Positions 27,503 to 35,501 of a stretch of DNA of 64,000 nt are shown piece by piece. The position numbers were made by a program, and so were the translations under genes. Where the stretch lies: assembly GCA_030158125.1 (NCBI GenBank), contig JAOATL010000012.1, forward strand, positions 186,001 through 250,000, given 5' to 3'. The DNA comes from Limnohabitans sp. (GTDB lineage: Bacteria; Pseudomonadota; Gammaproteobacteria; Burkholderiales; Burkholderiaceae_C). The notes under the pieces were generated by a model. The model saw nothing but the letters and a program-made list of their open reading frames with translations. It had not been told where the DNA came from and made no database searches. Each line of letters starts with the position of its first letter. Positions within the stretch are counted from its first letter, which is position 1.

Positions 27503-29164
27503 ATGGCCCAATACGTTTTTTCCATGAACCGCGTCGGCAAGATCGTGCCGCCGAAGCGTCAAATTCTCAAAGACATTTCTCTTAGCTTCTTTCCAGGCGC
27601 CAAAATTGGCGTGCTCGGCTTGAACGGTTCCGGCAAATCTACTTTGCTGAAAATCATGGCCGGCATCGACAAAGAGATCGAAGGCGAAGCCATCCCCATG
27701 GCCGGCCTCAAAATTGGTTACCTGCCCCAAGAGCCCCAAATGGACCCCAATGAAACCGTGCGCGAAGCGGTTGAAGGCGGCATGGGCGAAGCCAAGGCTG
27801 CGCAAGCTCGCCTCGAAGAGGTCTATGCAGCCTACGCGGAAGAAGACGCCGATTTCGATGCCCTCGCCGCCGAGCAAGCCAAATTGGAAGCCATCATTTC
27901 CACAGCGGGCGATGCGTCCGACCACCAACTCGAAATTGCAGCCGATGCCTTGCGTTTGCCCCCATGGGATGCCATCATTGGCAAGCTCTCCGGTGGTGAA
28001 AAACGCCGCGTCGCTTTGTGCCGCTTGTTGCTCAGCCGCCCCGACATGTTGCTGCTTGACGAACCCACCAACCACTTGGACGCAGAGAGTGTCGATTGGC
28101 TTGAGTTGTTTTTGCAACGCTTCCCTGGCACTGTGGTGGCCATCACCCACGACCGCTACTTCCTTGACAACGCAGCCGAATGGATTTTGGAACTTGACCG
28201 TGGCCATGGCATTCCTTACAAAGGCAACTACTCCACCTGGTTGGAACAAAAAGAAGCCCGCTTGGAGCAGGAGCAGCGCACCGAAGACGCTCGCACCAAG
28301 GCCATGAAAAAAGAATTGGAATGGGCCCGTTCCAACCCCAAAGGTCGCCAGGCCAAGAGCAAGGCGCGTTTGGCACGTTTCGAAGAATTGAGCGATTACG
28401 ACTACCAAAAACGCAATGAAACACAGGAAATTTTCATTCCTGTGGCCGAGCGTTTGGGCAATGAGGTGTTTGAATTCACCAACGTCAGCAAGTCCTTCGG
28501 CGACCGTTTGCTGATTGACAACCTCAGCTTCAAAGTGCCCGCTGGTGCCATCGTCGGCATCATCGGCCCCAACGGCGCTGGTAAATCAACCTTGTTCAAA
28601 CTGATTGCAGGCAAAGAGCAACCAGACAGTGGTTCTATCAAAGTGGGTCAAACCGTGAAGATGGCTTTTGTCGATCAAAACCGCGACGACTTGTCCAACG
28701 AAAAAACCGTATGGGAAGACGTGTCCGGTGGCCTCGACATCATGACCGTGGGCAAATTCCAAATGCCAAGCCGTGCATATTGCGGCCGCTTCAACTTCAA
28801 TGGTGGCGATCAGCAAAAGAAAGTCGGCATGTTGTCCGGCGGTGAGCGTGGTCGTTTGCACCTGGCCAAAACACTGATTGAAGGCGGCAACGTGTTGCTG
28901 CTGGACGAACCCTCCAATGACTTGGACGTGGAAACATTGCGTGCTTTGGAAGATGCCTTGCTTGAGTTTGCGGGCTCGGTCATGGTCATCAGTCACGACC
29001 GTTGGTTCTTGGACCGTATTGCGACGCACATCTTGGCTGCCGAAGGCGACAGCCAATGGGTGTTCTTCGATGGCAACTACCAAGAGTACGAAGCCGACAA
29101 GAAGAAGCGTTTGGGCGAAGAGGGCGCCAAGCCCAAGCGTGTGCGTTTCAAGGCTTTGAAATAA
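27503..29164 (+). CDS. ettA: Energy-dependent translational throttle EttA (ABC-F)
   Basis: ABC-F ATPase, 553 residues, which gates entry of ribosomes into elongation according to ATP/ADP. Start set at ATG 27503 (MAQYVFSMNRVGK), matching the family; the longer frame begins with an upstream TTG. Two ATPase cassettes: Walker A GLNGSGKSTLL near 40 and GPNGAGKSTLF near 356; signatures LSGGEKRRVAL and LSGGERGRLHL; Walker B DEPTNHLDAES and DEPSNDLDVET. The linker with a charged arm lies between, about residues 240-320. No transmembrane segments. Confidence 0.97.
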   Translation: MAQYVFSMNRVGKIVPPKRQILKDISLSFFPGAKIGVLGLNGSGKSTLLKIMAGIDKEIEGEAIPMAGLKIGYLPQEPQMDPNETVREAVEGGMGEAKAAQARLEEVYAAYAEEDADFDALAAEQAKLEAIISTAGDASDHQLEIAADALRLPPWDAIIGKLSGGEKRRVALCRLLLSRPDMLLLDEPTNHLDAESVDWLELFLQRFPGTVVAITHDRYFLDNAAEWILELDRGHGIPYKGNYSTWLEQKEARLEQEQRTEDARTKAMKKELEWARSNPKGRQAKSKARLARFEELSDYDYQKRNETQEIFIPVAERLGNEVFEFTNVSKSFGDRLLIDNLSFKVPAGAIVGIIGPNGAGKSTLFKLIAGKEQPDSGSIKVGQTVKMAFVDQNRDDLSNEKTVWEDVSGGLDIMTVGKFQMPSRAYCGRFNFNGGDQQKKVGMLSGGERGRLHLAKTLIEGGNVLLLDEPSNDLDVETLRALEDALLEFAGSVMVISHDRWFLDRIATHILAAEGDSQWVFFDGNYQEYEADKKKRLGEEGAKPKRVRFKALK

Positions 29165-29200
29165 GTCATTGCTGCCAAATTTTCCGCGCGAAGCCGTGTC

Positions 29201-29935
29201 ATGAAACCCATGCGTTTAGAAGACATCCTCTTCAGCCAGGGGTTTGGCACGCGCCGAGTTTGCGCGGGCTTGGTGCAGCAAGGCTACGTCAGTGTCAATG
29301 GCGATGTGCAAGAAGACCCTGGTGTTTTCTTTGATCCTGAAAATCTCAAGTTCAAAGTGCAGGGCACTGAGTGGCCGTACTTTGACCGTGCCTACCTCAT
29401 GTTGCACAAGCCCACGGGTACAGAGTGTTCGCAAAAGCCCTCTACGTGGCCCAGCATCTACACCTTATTGCCCTCACCTTTGAGGTTGCGTCCGCAAAAA
29501 GCAGCCGTGCAGGGTGTTCAGGCGGTGGGCAGGTTAGACCAAGACACCACGGGCTTGTTGTTGCTCACCGATGATGGCAAATTCATTCACCGCATGAGCT
29601 CCCCAAAGCACCACATGCCCAAGGTGTACGAAGTCACCACCAAGCACGAAATCACCGACAGCCAAGTCGAAAAATTATTGGCCGGCGTGGTGTTGGACGA
29701 CAGCCCTAAGCCGGTCAGAGCGGCTGCTTGTGAGAAAGTGTCTGAGACACACCTGAAGCTCACCCTCACTGAAGGCAAGTACCACCAAGTCAAACGCATG
29801 TTGGCAGCGGTGGGCAATCGGGTGGAAGGCTTGCACCGAAGCGCCATCGGCAACTTGCGATTGCCCGATGATTTGGCGCCGGGTCAGTGGCGGTGGATCT
29901 TGCCCAGCGAACTCGAAAAATACTTCAAAGCCTGA
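29201..29935 (+). CDS. rsuA: 16S rRNA pseudouridine synthase, RsuA family
   Basis: 244 residues: an N-terminal S4-like RNA-binding segment (residues 1-55, FSQGFGTRRVCAGLVQQGYV) and the RsuA/RluB catalytic domain with LMLHKPTGTECS near 66 and the active-site Asp in GRLDQDTTGLLLLTDDG near 110. The C-terminal LTEGKYHQVKRMLAAVGN is typical. RsuA modifies U516 of 16S rRNA; the exact site here is by family. Its 3' end overlaps the converging hydrolase gene by 52 bases. Confidence 0.92.
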   Translation: MKPMRLEDILFSQGFGTRRVCAGLVQQGYVSVNGDVQEDPGVFFDPENLKFKVQGTEWPYFDRAYLMLHKPTGTECSQKPSTWPSIYTLLPSPLRLRPQKAAVQGVQAVGRLDQDTTGLLLLTDDGKFIHRMSSPKHHMPKVYEVTTKHEITDSQVEKLLAGVVLDDSPKPVRAAACEKVSETHLKLTLTEGKYHQVKRMLAAVGNRVEGLHRSAIGNLRLPDDLAPGQWRWILPSELEKYFKA

Positions 29936-30687
29936 AGCACTGTGTCGGCTTGGTCCTTGTGAGGGCTGTGCCCACAGTTTTCAAGTTTGACCAAACGGGT
30001 GTGTGGCAATCGCGCAGCAATCTCATCAATCTGTGCCATCGTGCCATAGGGGTCGTCCACGCCTTGGATGGCCATCAAGGGCGTTTGAATTTTGTGAAGA
30101 AGCGGTCGAATGTCAAAGCGCCTAAAAGCATCACTTAGCCAGACATCGTTCCATTGCCAGAAAGCCACATCGACATCATTGTGAAAGGCCGCCAGCTTCG
30201 GTCGCAATTTGTCAAAGTGATCACGCGCCTGTTCAATGGCTTGAATCGACATGTCTTCCACCATCACATGGGGTGCCAAGACTGCGCAGCCAGCGACCGC
30301 AAATTGACTGGCATGAATGAGTGCAATGGTGCCGCCATCAGAGTGCCCAATCAGCAATGGCTGTGTGACATTCAAGATTTTCAGAAGTTCAGGCAATACC
30401 CCAAGGGCTTCATGGTGCATGTAATCAGCGGAAAGACGACCTGACCCGCGCACGTCGGCGATGCCTTCTGATTGGCCGTAGCCTTTGCGAGAATACACCC
30501 AGCCTTCACAGTCCAAACTTTCGCAGACTTTTTGAGGCCAGTCTCTCCACAATGCAACGCTGCCGAGACCTTCGTGCAGAAAAACACAGGCAGGTTTCGG
30601 TACTGGCGAGTCAGTCTTGCAGGGCCGCGGAATATGCTGAATCTCTAATTGAACCCCTTGGACAGCGATCAAAGTTGTCGTCTTCAT
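29884..30687 (-). CDS. Alpha/beta hydrolase
   Basis: 267 residues from ATG 30687 (MKTTTLIAVQG). Oxyanion loop CVFLHEGLGSVALWRDWP, nucleophile elbow LLIGHSDGGTIAL (Ser), and a late His in NCGHSPHKDQ complete the triad; an acid lies around QGVDDPYG. The FLHEGLGS form resembles a common proteobacterial hydrolase subfamily of unknown substrate. It stands alone, overlapping rsuA tail to tail. Confidence 0.85.
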   Translation of the reverse strand: MKTTTLIAVQGVQLEIQHIPRPCKTDSPVPKPACVFLHEGLGSVALWRDWPQKVCESLDCEGWVYSRKGYGQSEGIADVRGSGRLSADYMHHEALGVLPELLKILNVTQPLLIGHSDGGTIALIHASQFAVAGCAVLAPHVMVEDMSIQAIEQARDHFDKLRPKLAAFHNDVDVAFWQWNDVWLSDAFRRFDIRPLLHKIQTPLMAIQGVDDPYGTMAQIDEIAARLPHTRLVKLENCGHSPHKDQADTVLQALKYFSSSLGKIHRH

Positions 30688-30778
30688 GCGATCATTTTGA
30701 CACCTGTTTGCGATCAAAGTACGAAAGTTAGAGGCAATTCCCCAGTGGCAGCTGGCAATACGCCATTACACTTGCGGC

Positions 30779-31795
30779 ATGATTTTTCGTGCACTGACTC
30801 TTTCTTTCTGCCTTGTCGGCTTTGGTGTGGCGTCGGCCATGTCTGCAACACCTCAGCCAGCGCCAGCTGTGCCAAGCACAAAGGCACCAGCGCCCATCTT
30901 TGTGCTCAATTCACTGGACGGCAATGTCAGCGTCATTGACCCCGTGACATGGGCCGAAACCAAGCGCATTCCAACCGGAAAAGAGCCTCACCACTTGTAC
31001 CTGACGCCCGACGAAAAATCGGTCATTGTGGCCAACGCCTTGTCTGATTCCTTAACCTTCATTGATCCGCGTACTGCTGAGATTCAGCGCGTGGTGACGG
31101 GCATCTTGGACCCTTACCAGTTGCGTTTTTCGCCTGACATGAAATGGTTTGTGACTGTGGCCAACCGTCTCAATCACATTGATATTTACAAGTGGGACGG
31201 GCAAACGCCCACTTTGGTAAAGCGCATCTCATCGTCTAAAACACCCAGCCATTTGTGGATAGACAGCAAGAGCAGCACCGTCTGGGCCACCATGCAAGAC
31301 AGTGACGAACTGGTCGCTGTCGACTTGGCCACGCAAACCATTCAATGGCGGGTCAAAACTGGCACCATGCCCGCAGACGTTTTTGGCACGCCTGACGACA
31401 AAACTTTGTTGGTTGGTTTGACAGGTGGCGACGGTGTGGAGGTCTATGACGTTTCCAATGGTCCGGCGCGAAAAATCAAAAAAATCACCACAGGAAAAGG
31501 TGCGCATGCCTTCCGTGCCGTGGGCGACAGACAGCACGTGCTGGTCAGCAACCGCGTGGCCAATACCATCAGCAAAATTGACTACAAAAGCTTCACGGTG
31601 GTTGATCGCTTTCCGGGACCAACCGGCCCCGATTGCATGGACATCACAGCGGATGGTCAAACCATTTTGCTGGCATCACGCTGGGCTCAAAAACTCAGCG
31701 TCATTGACATGAGCACACGCAAAGTGGTGCGTCAAATCAAAGTAGGCAAGTCGCCACACGGTGTGTGGACCCTCGACCATGCACCTCGCCAATGA
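30779..31795 (+). CDS. Exported YVTN-type beta-propeller protein
   Basis: 338 residues with a signal peptide (hydrophobic to about residue 22, ending SAMSA-TPQ). The mature part is a seven-bladed YncE-like propeller: IFVLNSLDGNVSVIDPVTW, EPHHLYLTPDEKSVIVAN, SDSLTFIDPRTAEIQRVVTG and similar blades through to LSVIDMSTRKVVRQIKVG and SPHGVWTL. Such proteins are periplasmic scaffolds or cofactor carriers; no specific role is visible. Its end overlaps the deacetylase gene by 17 bases. Confidence 0.85.
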   Translation: MIFRALTLSFCLVGFGVASAMSATPQPAPAVPSTKAPAPIFVLNSLDGNVSVIDPVTWAETKRIPTGKEPHHLYLTPDEKSVIVANALSDSLTFIDPRTAEIQRVVTGILDPYQLRFSPDMKWFVTVANRLNHIDIYKWDGQTPTLVKRISSSKTPSHLWIDSKSSTVWATMQDSDELVAVDLATQTIQWRVKTGTMPADVFGTPDDKTLLVGLTGGDGVEVYDVSNGPARKIKKITTGKGAHAFRAVGDRQHVLVSNRVANTISKIDYKSFTVVDRFPGPTGPDCMDITADGQTILLASRWAQKLSVIDMSTRKVVRQIKVGKSPHGVWTLDHAPRQ

Positions 31796-32603
31796 CCTTG
31801 GTTTGAAGTCGGCAGGCTGGGTTTGCTGGCTGTCATGTGTTCTGGCCAGCCCAACATGGGCCAGCCAGTCAACGGTGACGTCAACCCAGTGCACACAGCC
31901 CGTATACCTGACGTTTGACACCGGACACATGGGCGTGGCGCCCCTGATCTCGCAAGTCTTGCAGGCACACCAAGTCCCCGTGACTTATTTTGCGGCACAT
32001 GAAAAAACGCAAGAAGGTGACGGCTCATTGGGCAGCCACTGGGCAGCCTGGTGGAAGGCTCAAGCCACACAAGGCCATGATTTCGCCAGCCACACTTATG
32101 ATCACGCGTACTGGCGCGCGGACATCGATTCGCAGCATTTCAAAATAAAACCCAGTGCAGGGGCTCAGGCCGGCCAAAACTTGCGTTGGCGCGCTGCCGA
32201 TTACTGTGCCAATTTAAACAAAGCCACCGATCGCTTGGAGAGCTTGACAGGGCGCAAACCATTGCCTTTGTTTCGCGCGCCTGGCGGTAAAACTTCGCCT
32301 GCACTTCTGCGTGCGGCCAAAGCATGCGGTTATGCCCATGTGGGTTGGTCGCCAGCTGGTTTTTTGGGAGACGAACTCTCCAGCCAGACACACAGCAACC
32401 CCCAACTCCTGCAGAACGCCTTGAAGAACATTCGCAGTGGTGATATTTTGATGGCGCATTTGGGCATTTGGTCGCGACAGGATCCGTGGGCACCTGTCGT
32501 GCTGGAGCCCTTGATCGTGGGCCTGAAACAAAAGGGTTTTTGCTTTGCCAGCTTGCGTCAACACCCGCAATATTCCAAACTCTTGGCCAACGCCCCGTCG
32601 TAA
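31779..32603 (+). CDS. Exported polysaccharide deacetylase-like protein
   Basis: 274 residues from ATG 31779; hydrophobic signal up to about residue 30 (PTWAS-QS). NodB-fold motifs: PVYLTFDTGHMG near residue 47, SHTYDHAYW (His-x3-His) near 105, FRAPGGKTSPALLRAAK near 160 and DILMAHLGIW near 225. Motif 1 has Thr where the classic TFDDG has its second Asp, a metal ligand, so activity or metal use may differ. It overlaps the propeller gene by 17 bases and is followed by a fatty acid hydroxylase gene after 25 bases. Confidence 0.82.
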   Translation: MHLANDLGLKSAGWVCWLSCVLASPTWASQSTVTSTQCTQPVYLTFDTGHMGVAPLISQVLQAHQVPVTYFAAHEKTQEGDGSLGSHWAAWWKAQATQGHDFASHTYDHAYWRADIDSQHFKIKPSAGAQAGQNLRWRAADYCANLNKATDRLESLTGRKPLPLFRAPGGKTSPALLRAAKACGYAHVGWSPAGFLGDELSSQTHSNPQLLQNALKNIRSGDILMAHLGIWSRQDPWAPVVLEPLIVGLKQKGFCFASLRQHPQYSKLLANAPS

Positions 32604-32628
32604 CTGCCAAAGTGGCTGCTGATACAAC

Positions 32629-33609
32629 ATGTTCCTCAACATCATCGATTTTTTCACAGACGCATTTGCAAGCCTGCAAACGCGCTTGTTTGAAAGCGTG
32701 GTTCAACCCCTTGCCTTCAATGTGGGGGCGGGTAATTTGTTAGACCTCGCCTTTGAAGGAACGGGTTGGTTTTTGGTCGGTCTGCTCCAAATCATTTTCA
32801 TGTTGTGTGTCATTGCCCCGTTAGAAAAATGGCGTCCGTTGGCTCAAACAAGCAATCCATCCGCGGTGCGCGTGGACGTGGCCTATACCTTGATTCACCG
32901 CTTGGGCTTGTTTAAATTGATCATGTTTTTCACATTTGAGAACGGCTTAGAGGTGGCTTTTGGCCTGTTGCGAGTACAAGGTTTTCCCACCTTGAACGTC
33001 GATGCCCTGTGGCCTGGCGTCACAGACCAAGCCTTGGTGAGTTTTGTGCTGTACCTCATCGTCTTTGACTTTGTGAATTACGTCATTCATCGCGGGCAAC
33101 ATCAATTCAACCGGTGGTGGGCACTGCATGCCTTGCATCACTCTCAACGCCACATGACCATGTGGACAGACAATCGAAACCACGTATTGGACGACATCAT
33201 CACCGCATTGCTGCTGTCCGTTGTTGCCAAGTTGATTGGTGTGGGGCCAGGCCAATTTGTGGCCTTGGTGGCCATCGGTCAATTGAGCGAAAATTTTCAG
33301 CATGCCAATTTCAAGTGCAGTTTTGGCCGATGGGGCGATCGTCTGTGGGTCAGTCCCAGATTTCATCGTTTGCATCACAGCATTGGCTTGGGGCACGAGT
33401 CTGCGGGACGTCAAACTTTAGGCGGCCACAACTTTGGTGTGCTCTTTCCTTGGTGGGACATGCTGTTTAAAACGGCCGATTTTTCCAATCGCTACGAACC
33501 CACGGGCATTCGTGATCAAGTTGAAGAAGGGCGCGATTATGGCAACGACCTTTGGTCACAGCAGAAGCTGGGTTTGATTCGTCTGTTTGAACGGAGAACC
33601 TCTGCATGA
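32629..33609 (+). CDS. Sterol desaturase/fatty acid hydroxylase family membrane protein
   Basis: 326 residues with hydrophobic segments near 40-65, 85-105 and 135-155. The di-iron histidine boxes are clear: YVIHRGQHQFNRWW (HxxxH) near 150, ALHALHHSQRHM near 165, and PRFHRLHHSIGLGHE near 245. The family hydroxylates or desaturates lipids and sterols in the inner membrane using O2. Coupled by 4 bases to the EI24 gene. The substrate is unknown; lipid modification of the envelope is plausible. Confidence 0.88.
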   Translation: MFLNIIDFFTDAFASLQTRLFESVVQPLAFNVGAGNLLDLAFEGTGWFLVGLLQIIFMLCVIAPLEKWRPLAQTSNPSAVRVDVAYTLIHRLGLFKLIMFFTFENGLEVAFGLLRVQGFPTLNVDALWPGVTDQALVSFVLYLIVFDFVNYVIHRGQHQFNRWWALHALHHSQRHMTMWTDNRNHVLDDIITALLLSVVAKLIGVGPGQFVALVAIGQLSENFQHANFKCSFGRWGDRLWVSPRFHRLHHSIGLGHESAGRQTLGGHNFGVLFPWWDMLFKTADFSNRYEPTGIRDQVEEGRDYGNDLWSQQKLGLIRLFERRTSA

Positions 33610-34460
33610 AAAACATGGCCGACTCTTTTTGGCGCGCTTTGGCTTACTGTCTGCACCCTAAAGTGGTGCTGCTTTCTCTCATTCCCTTGCTCTTGATGGT
33701 GGTCATTGTGATGGGCTTGGGTGCGCTGTATTGGGATTCGGCTTTGGAAAGCGTTCGTGACTGGATGGACGTCAGCAGCACATTGGGATGGGCTTGGATT
33801 TGGTTGGAACGCGTGGGCCTGTTGAATTTGAAGTCGGTGGTTGCGCCCTTGGTCATCATTGTGGCGGTCACACCTTTGGTGGTGGTCATGTCTTTGTTGG
33901 CAGTTTCTTTCATGATGACACCTGCGCTGGTGGGCCTGGTTGCCGAGCGTCGTTTTACGAACTTGGAGCGGGCGCAGGGTGGTTCGATGTTGCACAGTTT
34001 AGGCTGGACCTTGCTGTCTGTTGTCTTGGCCCTGGGGGCACTTATTTTGACCCTGCCACTGTGGTGGTTGCCGCCTTTGGCCATGGTCTTGCCTGCGCTC
34101 ATCTGGGGCTGGCTAACTTACCGTGTGATGACCTACGATGTACTGTCTGAGCATGCTTCTCGTGCTGAACGCCTCGAGCTGATGCGACGTTATCGATTTC
34201 AACTGTTGCTCATGGGCGTGGTCACTGGATTAATGGGTGCTGCGCCAAGTTTGGTGTGGGCATCGGGTGCTTTGTTTGTGGCCGCTTTTGTGGTCCTCAT
34301 TCCGATTGCCGTGTGGATATACACCTTGGTGTTTATTTTTTCGGCGCTTTGGTTTGTCCATTTTTTGCTCAATGCGCTCTCGCTGTTGCGAGAAGAGCGG
34401 CCTTCAGATTCGAAGTCGGATCGGCGCCTTGAGCCTGACATCCTTGATGTCGAGTCCTAA
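33606..34460 (+). CDS. EI24-domain membrane protein
   Basis: 284 residues with about five or six transmembrane segments (for example LIPLLLMVVIVMGLGALYW near 25 and APLVIIVAVTPLVVVMSLLA near 85), then two long ones at about 140-180 and 205-260. The layout FWRALAYCLHPKVVLLSLIP is that of the EI24/CysZ-like family of betaproteobacteria. CysZ itself is a sulfate channel; this member is not clearly that. The start overlaps the previous stop (ATGA). A tail rich in Ser, Asp and Arg ends the protein. Confidence 0.78.
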   Translation: MKNMADSFWRALAYCLHPKVVLLSLIPLLLMVVIVMGLGALYWDSALESVRDWMDVSSTLGWAWIWLERVGLLNLKSVVAPLVIIVAVTPLVVVMSLLAVSFMMTPALVGLVAERRFTNLERAQGGSMLHSLGWTLLSVVLALGALILTLPLWWLPPLAMVLPALIWGWLTYRVMTYDVLSEHASRAERLELMRRYRFQLLLMGVVTGLMGAAPSLVWASGALFVAAFVVLIPIAVWIYTLVFIFSALWFVHFLLNALSLLREERPSDSKSDRRLEPDILDVES

Positions 34461-34476
34461 CTTTTGAGTAACTGAC

Positions 34477-35298
34477 ATGACGCAAGCGCCTGCCATTGGC
34501 ATCATCATCATTGGTGATGAAATTTTGTCTGGCAAACGTGCTGACAAGCACCTGCCGAAATTCATTGAATTGCTCTCCGCGCGCGGCTTGCAGTTGTCTT
34601 GGGCTGAGTACGTGGGCGATTCGCCAGAACGCATTACCTCTGTGCTTGCGCGTGCTTTTGCCTCTGGCGATGTGGTGTTCTCGTGTGGCGGCATCGGTGC
34701 CACGCCCGATGATCACACGCGGCAATGCGCCGCTAAAGCCTTGGGCCTGCCCCTGGTTTTGCATGCCGAGGCCAAATCACTGATCTTGGAACGCATGCGC
34801 GATGTGGCTTTAGAACAAGGCCTGCCTTATGAGCCCGAGCGTGAAGACAACTTGCACCGTTTGAACATGGGCATGTTTCCACAAGATGCCGACATCATTC
34901 AAAACCCGTACAACAAAATTCCAGGGTTTACGTGTGCGGGTTCAGGTCAAGGCTGCGTTCACTTTGTGCCGGGCTTCCCAGTCATGGCTTGGCCCATGAT
35001 GCAAGACAAATTGGACGTTTATTGCCAAACTTGGGGCGCCGCGCCGCAGCGAATTGAACGCTCGGTCATTGTGTTGGGTGCCATGGAAGCCACCCTGACA
35101 CCTTTGATGGAGTCCATCGAATCGCAATTTCCAGGTGTCAAAGTGTTCAGCCTGCCCAGTGTGGACCATCCTCAGTGGGGGAAGCACATCGAATTGGGCG
35201 TGAAAGGGGATTTGACGCTGGCTGAAGAGGCTTTTCTGGCCCTTAAAGACGGTCTTAGGCTATTTCAAGTGAGCTTCGGCCCCGAAATGGTGCGCTAA
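34477..35298 (+). CDS. CinA-like MoaB/Mog-domain protein
   Basis: 273 residues. The molybdopterin-binding (MocF) fold of the competence/damage-inducible CinA family: GIIIIGDEILSGKRADKHL at the N-terminus, SCGGIGATPDDHTRQCAAKA near 67 and KIPGFTCAGSG near 147. The C-terminal CinA/PncC amidohydrolase domain is absent, so this is a stand-alone form. In full-length CinA this domain is linked to ADP-ribose hydrolysis. It follows the EI24 gene by 16 bases. The glnA control region begins directly after its stop. Confidence 0.87.
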   Translation: MTQAPAIGIIIIGDEILSGKRADKHLPKFIELLSARGLQLSWAEYVGDSPERITSVLARAFASGDVVFSCGGIGATPDDHTRQCAAKALGLPLVLHAEAKSLILERMRDVALEQGLPYEPEREDNLHRLNMGMFPQDADIIQNPYNKIPGFTCAGSGQGCVHFVPGFPVMAWPMMQDKLDVYCQTWGAAPQRIERSVIVLGAMEATLTPLMESIESQFPGVKVFSLPSVDHPQWGKHIELGVKGDLTLAEEAFLALKDGLRLFQVSFGPEMVR

Positions 35299-35305
35299 CA
35301 GTGTG

Positions 35306-35322
35306 CGCACTATAATGGTGCA
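35306..35322. promoter_or_regulatory. NtrC-binding site upstream of glnA
   Basis: The 17-mer CGCACTATAATGGTGCA fits the NtrC dyad TGCACTAWWWTGGTGCA at all but the first base. A weaker second site with a perfect TGGTGCA half lies at 35327-35343. Both lie about 120-160 bases upstream of the predicted transcription start, the normal enhancer range, and NtrC is encoded 3 kb downstream. Confidence 0.85.
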
Positions 35323-35438
35323 AATATGTGTGATTGTGGTGCATGCTTGCGCGTTAAAAAATCATGGATTTCCGTCAAGTTGGGCCTCGTCCTCGGGGCA
35401 CAATAGCGGTCTTGGGAAAATATTGCGCGAAGCCGTAG

Positions 35439-35455
35439 TTGGCACAAAAACTGCA
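35439..35455 (+). promoter_or_regulatory. Sigma-54 promoter of glnA
   Basis: TTGGCACAAAAACTGCA matches the -24/-12 consensus with the GG (35441-35442) and GC (35453-35454) exactly 12 bases apart. Two non-essential positions differ. Expected transcription start is about 35466, giving a leader of about 36 bases before glnA. Together with the upstream NtrC site this indicates nitrogen-limited induction of glnA. Confidence 0.85.
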
Positions 35456-35501
35456 AGCCCGAAGAACCAATTATCAACACCCATCCAACCAGGAGATTTT
35501 G

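Noticed and set aside
27467..28408. 313-codon open frame antisense to ettA
   Set aside because: Composition rich in Phe, Gly and His with no domain; the opposite strand encodes a complete ABC-F protein. Other long antisense frames (over eda, glnA, dgoK, the hydroxyacid dehydrogenase, nasA) were rejected for the same reason.
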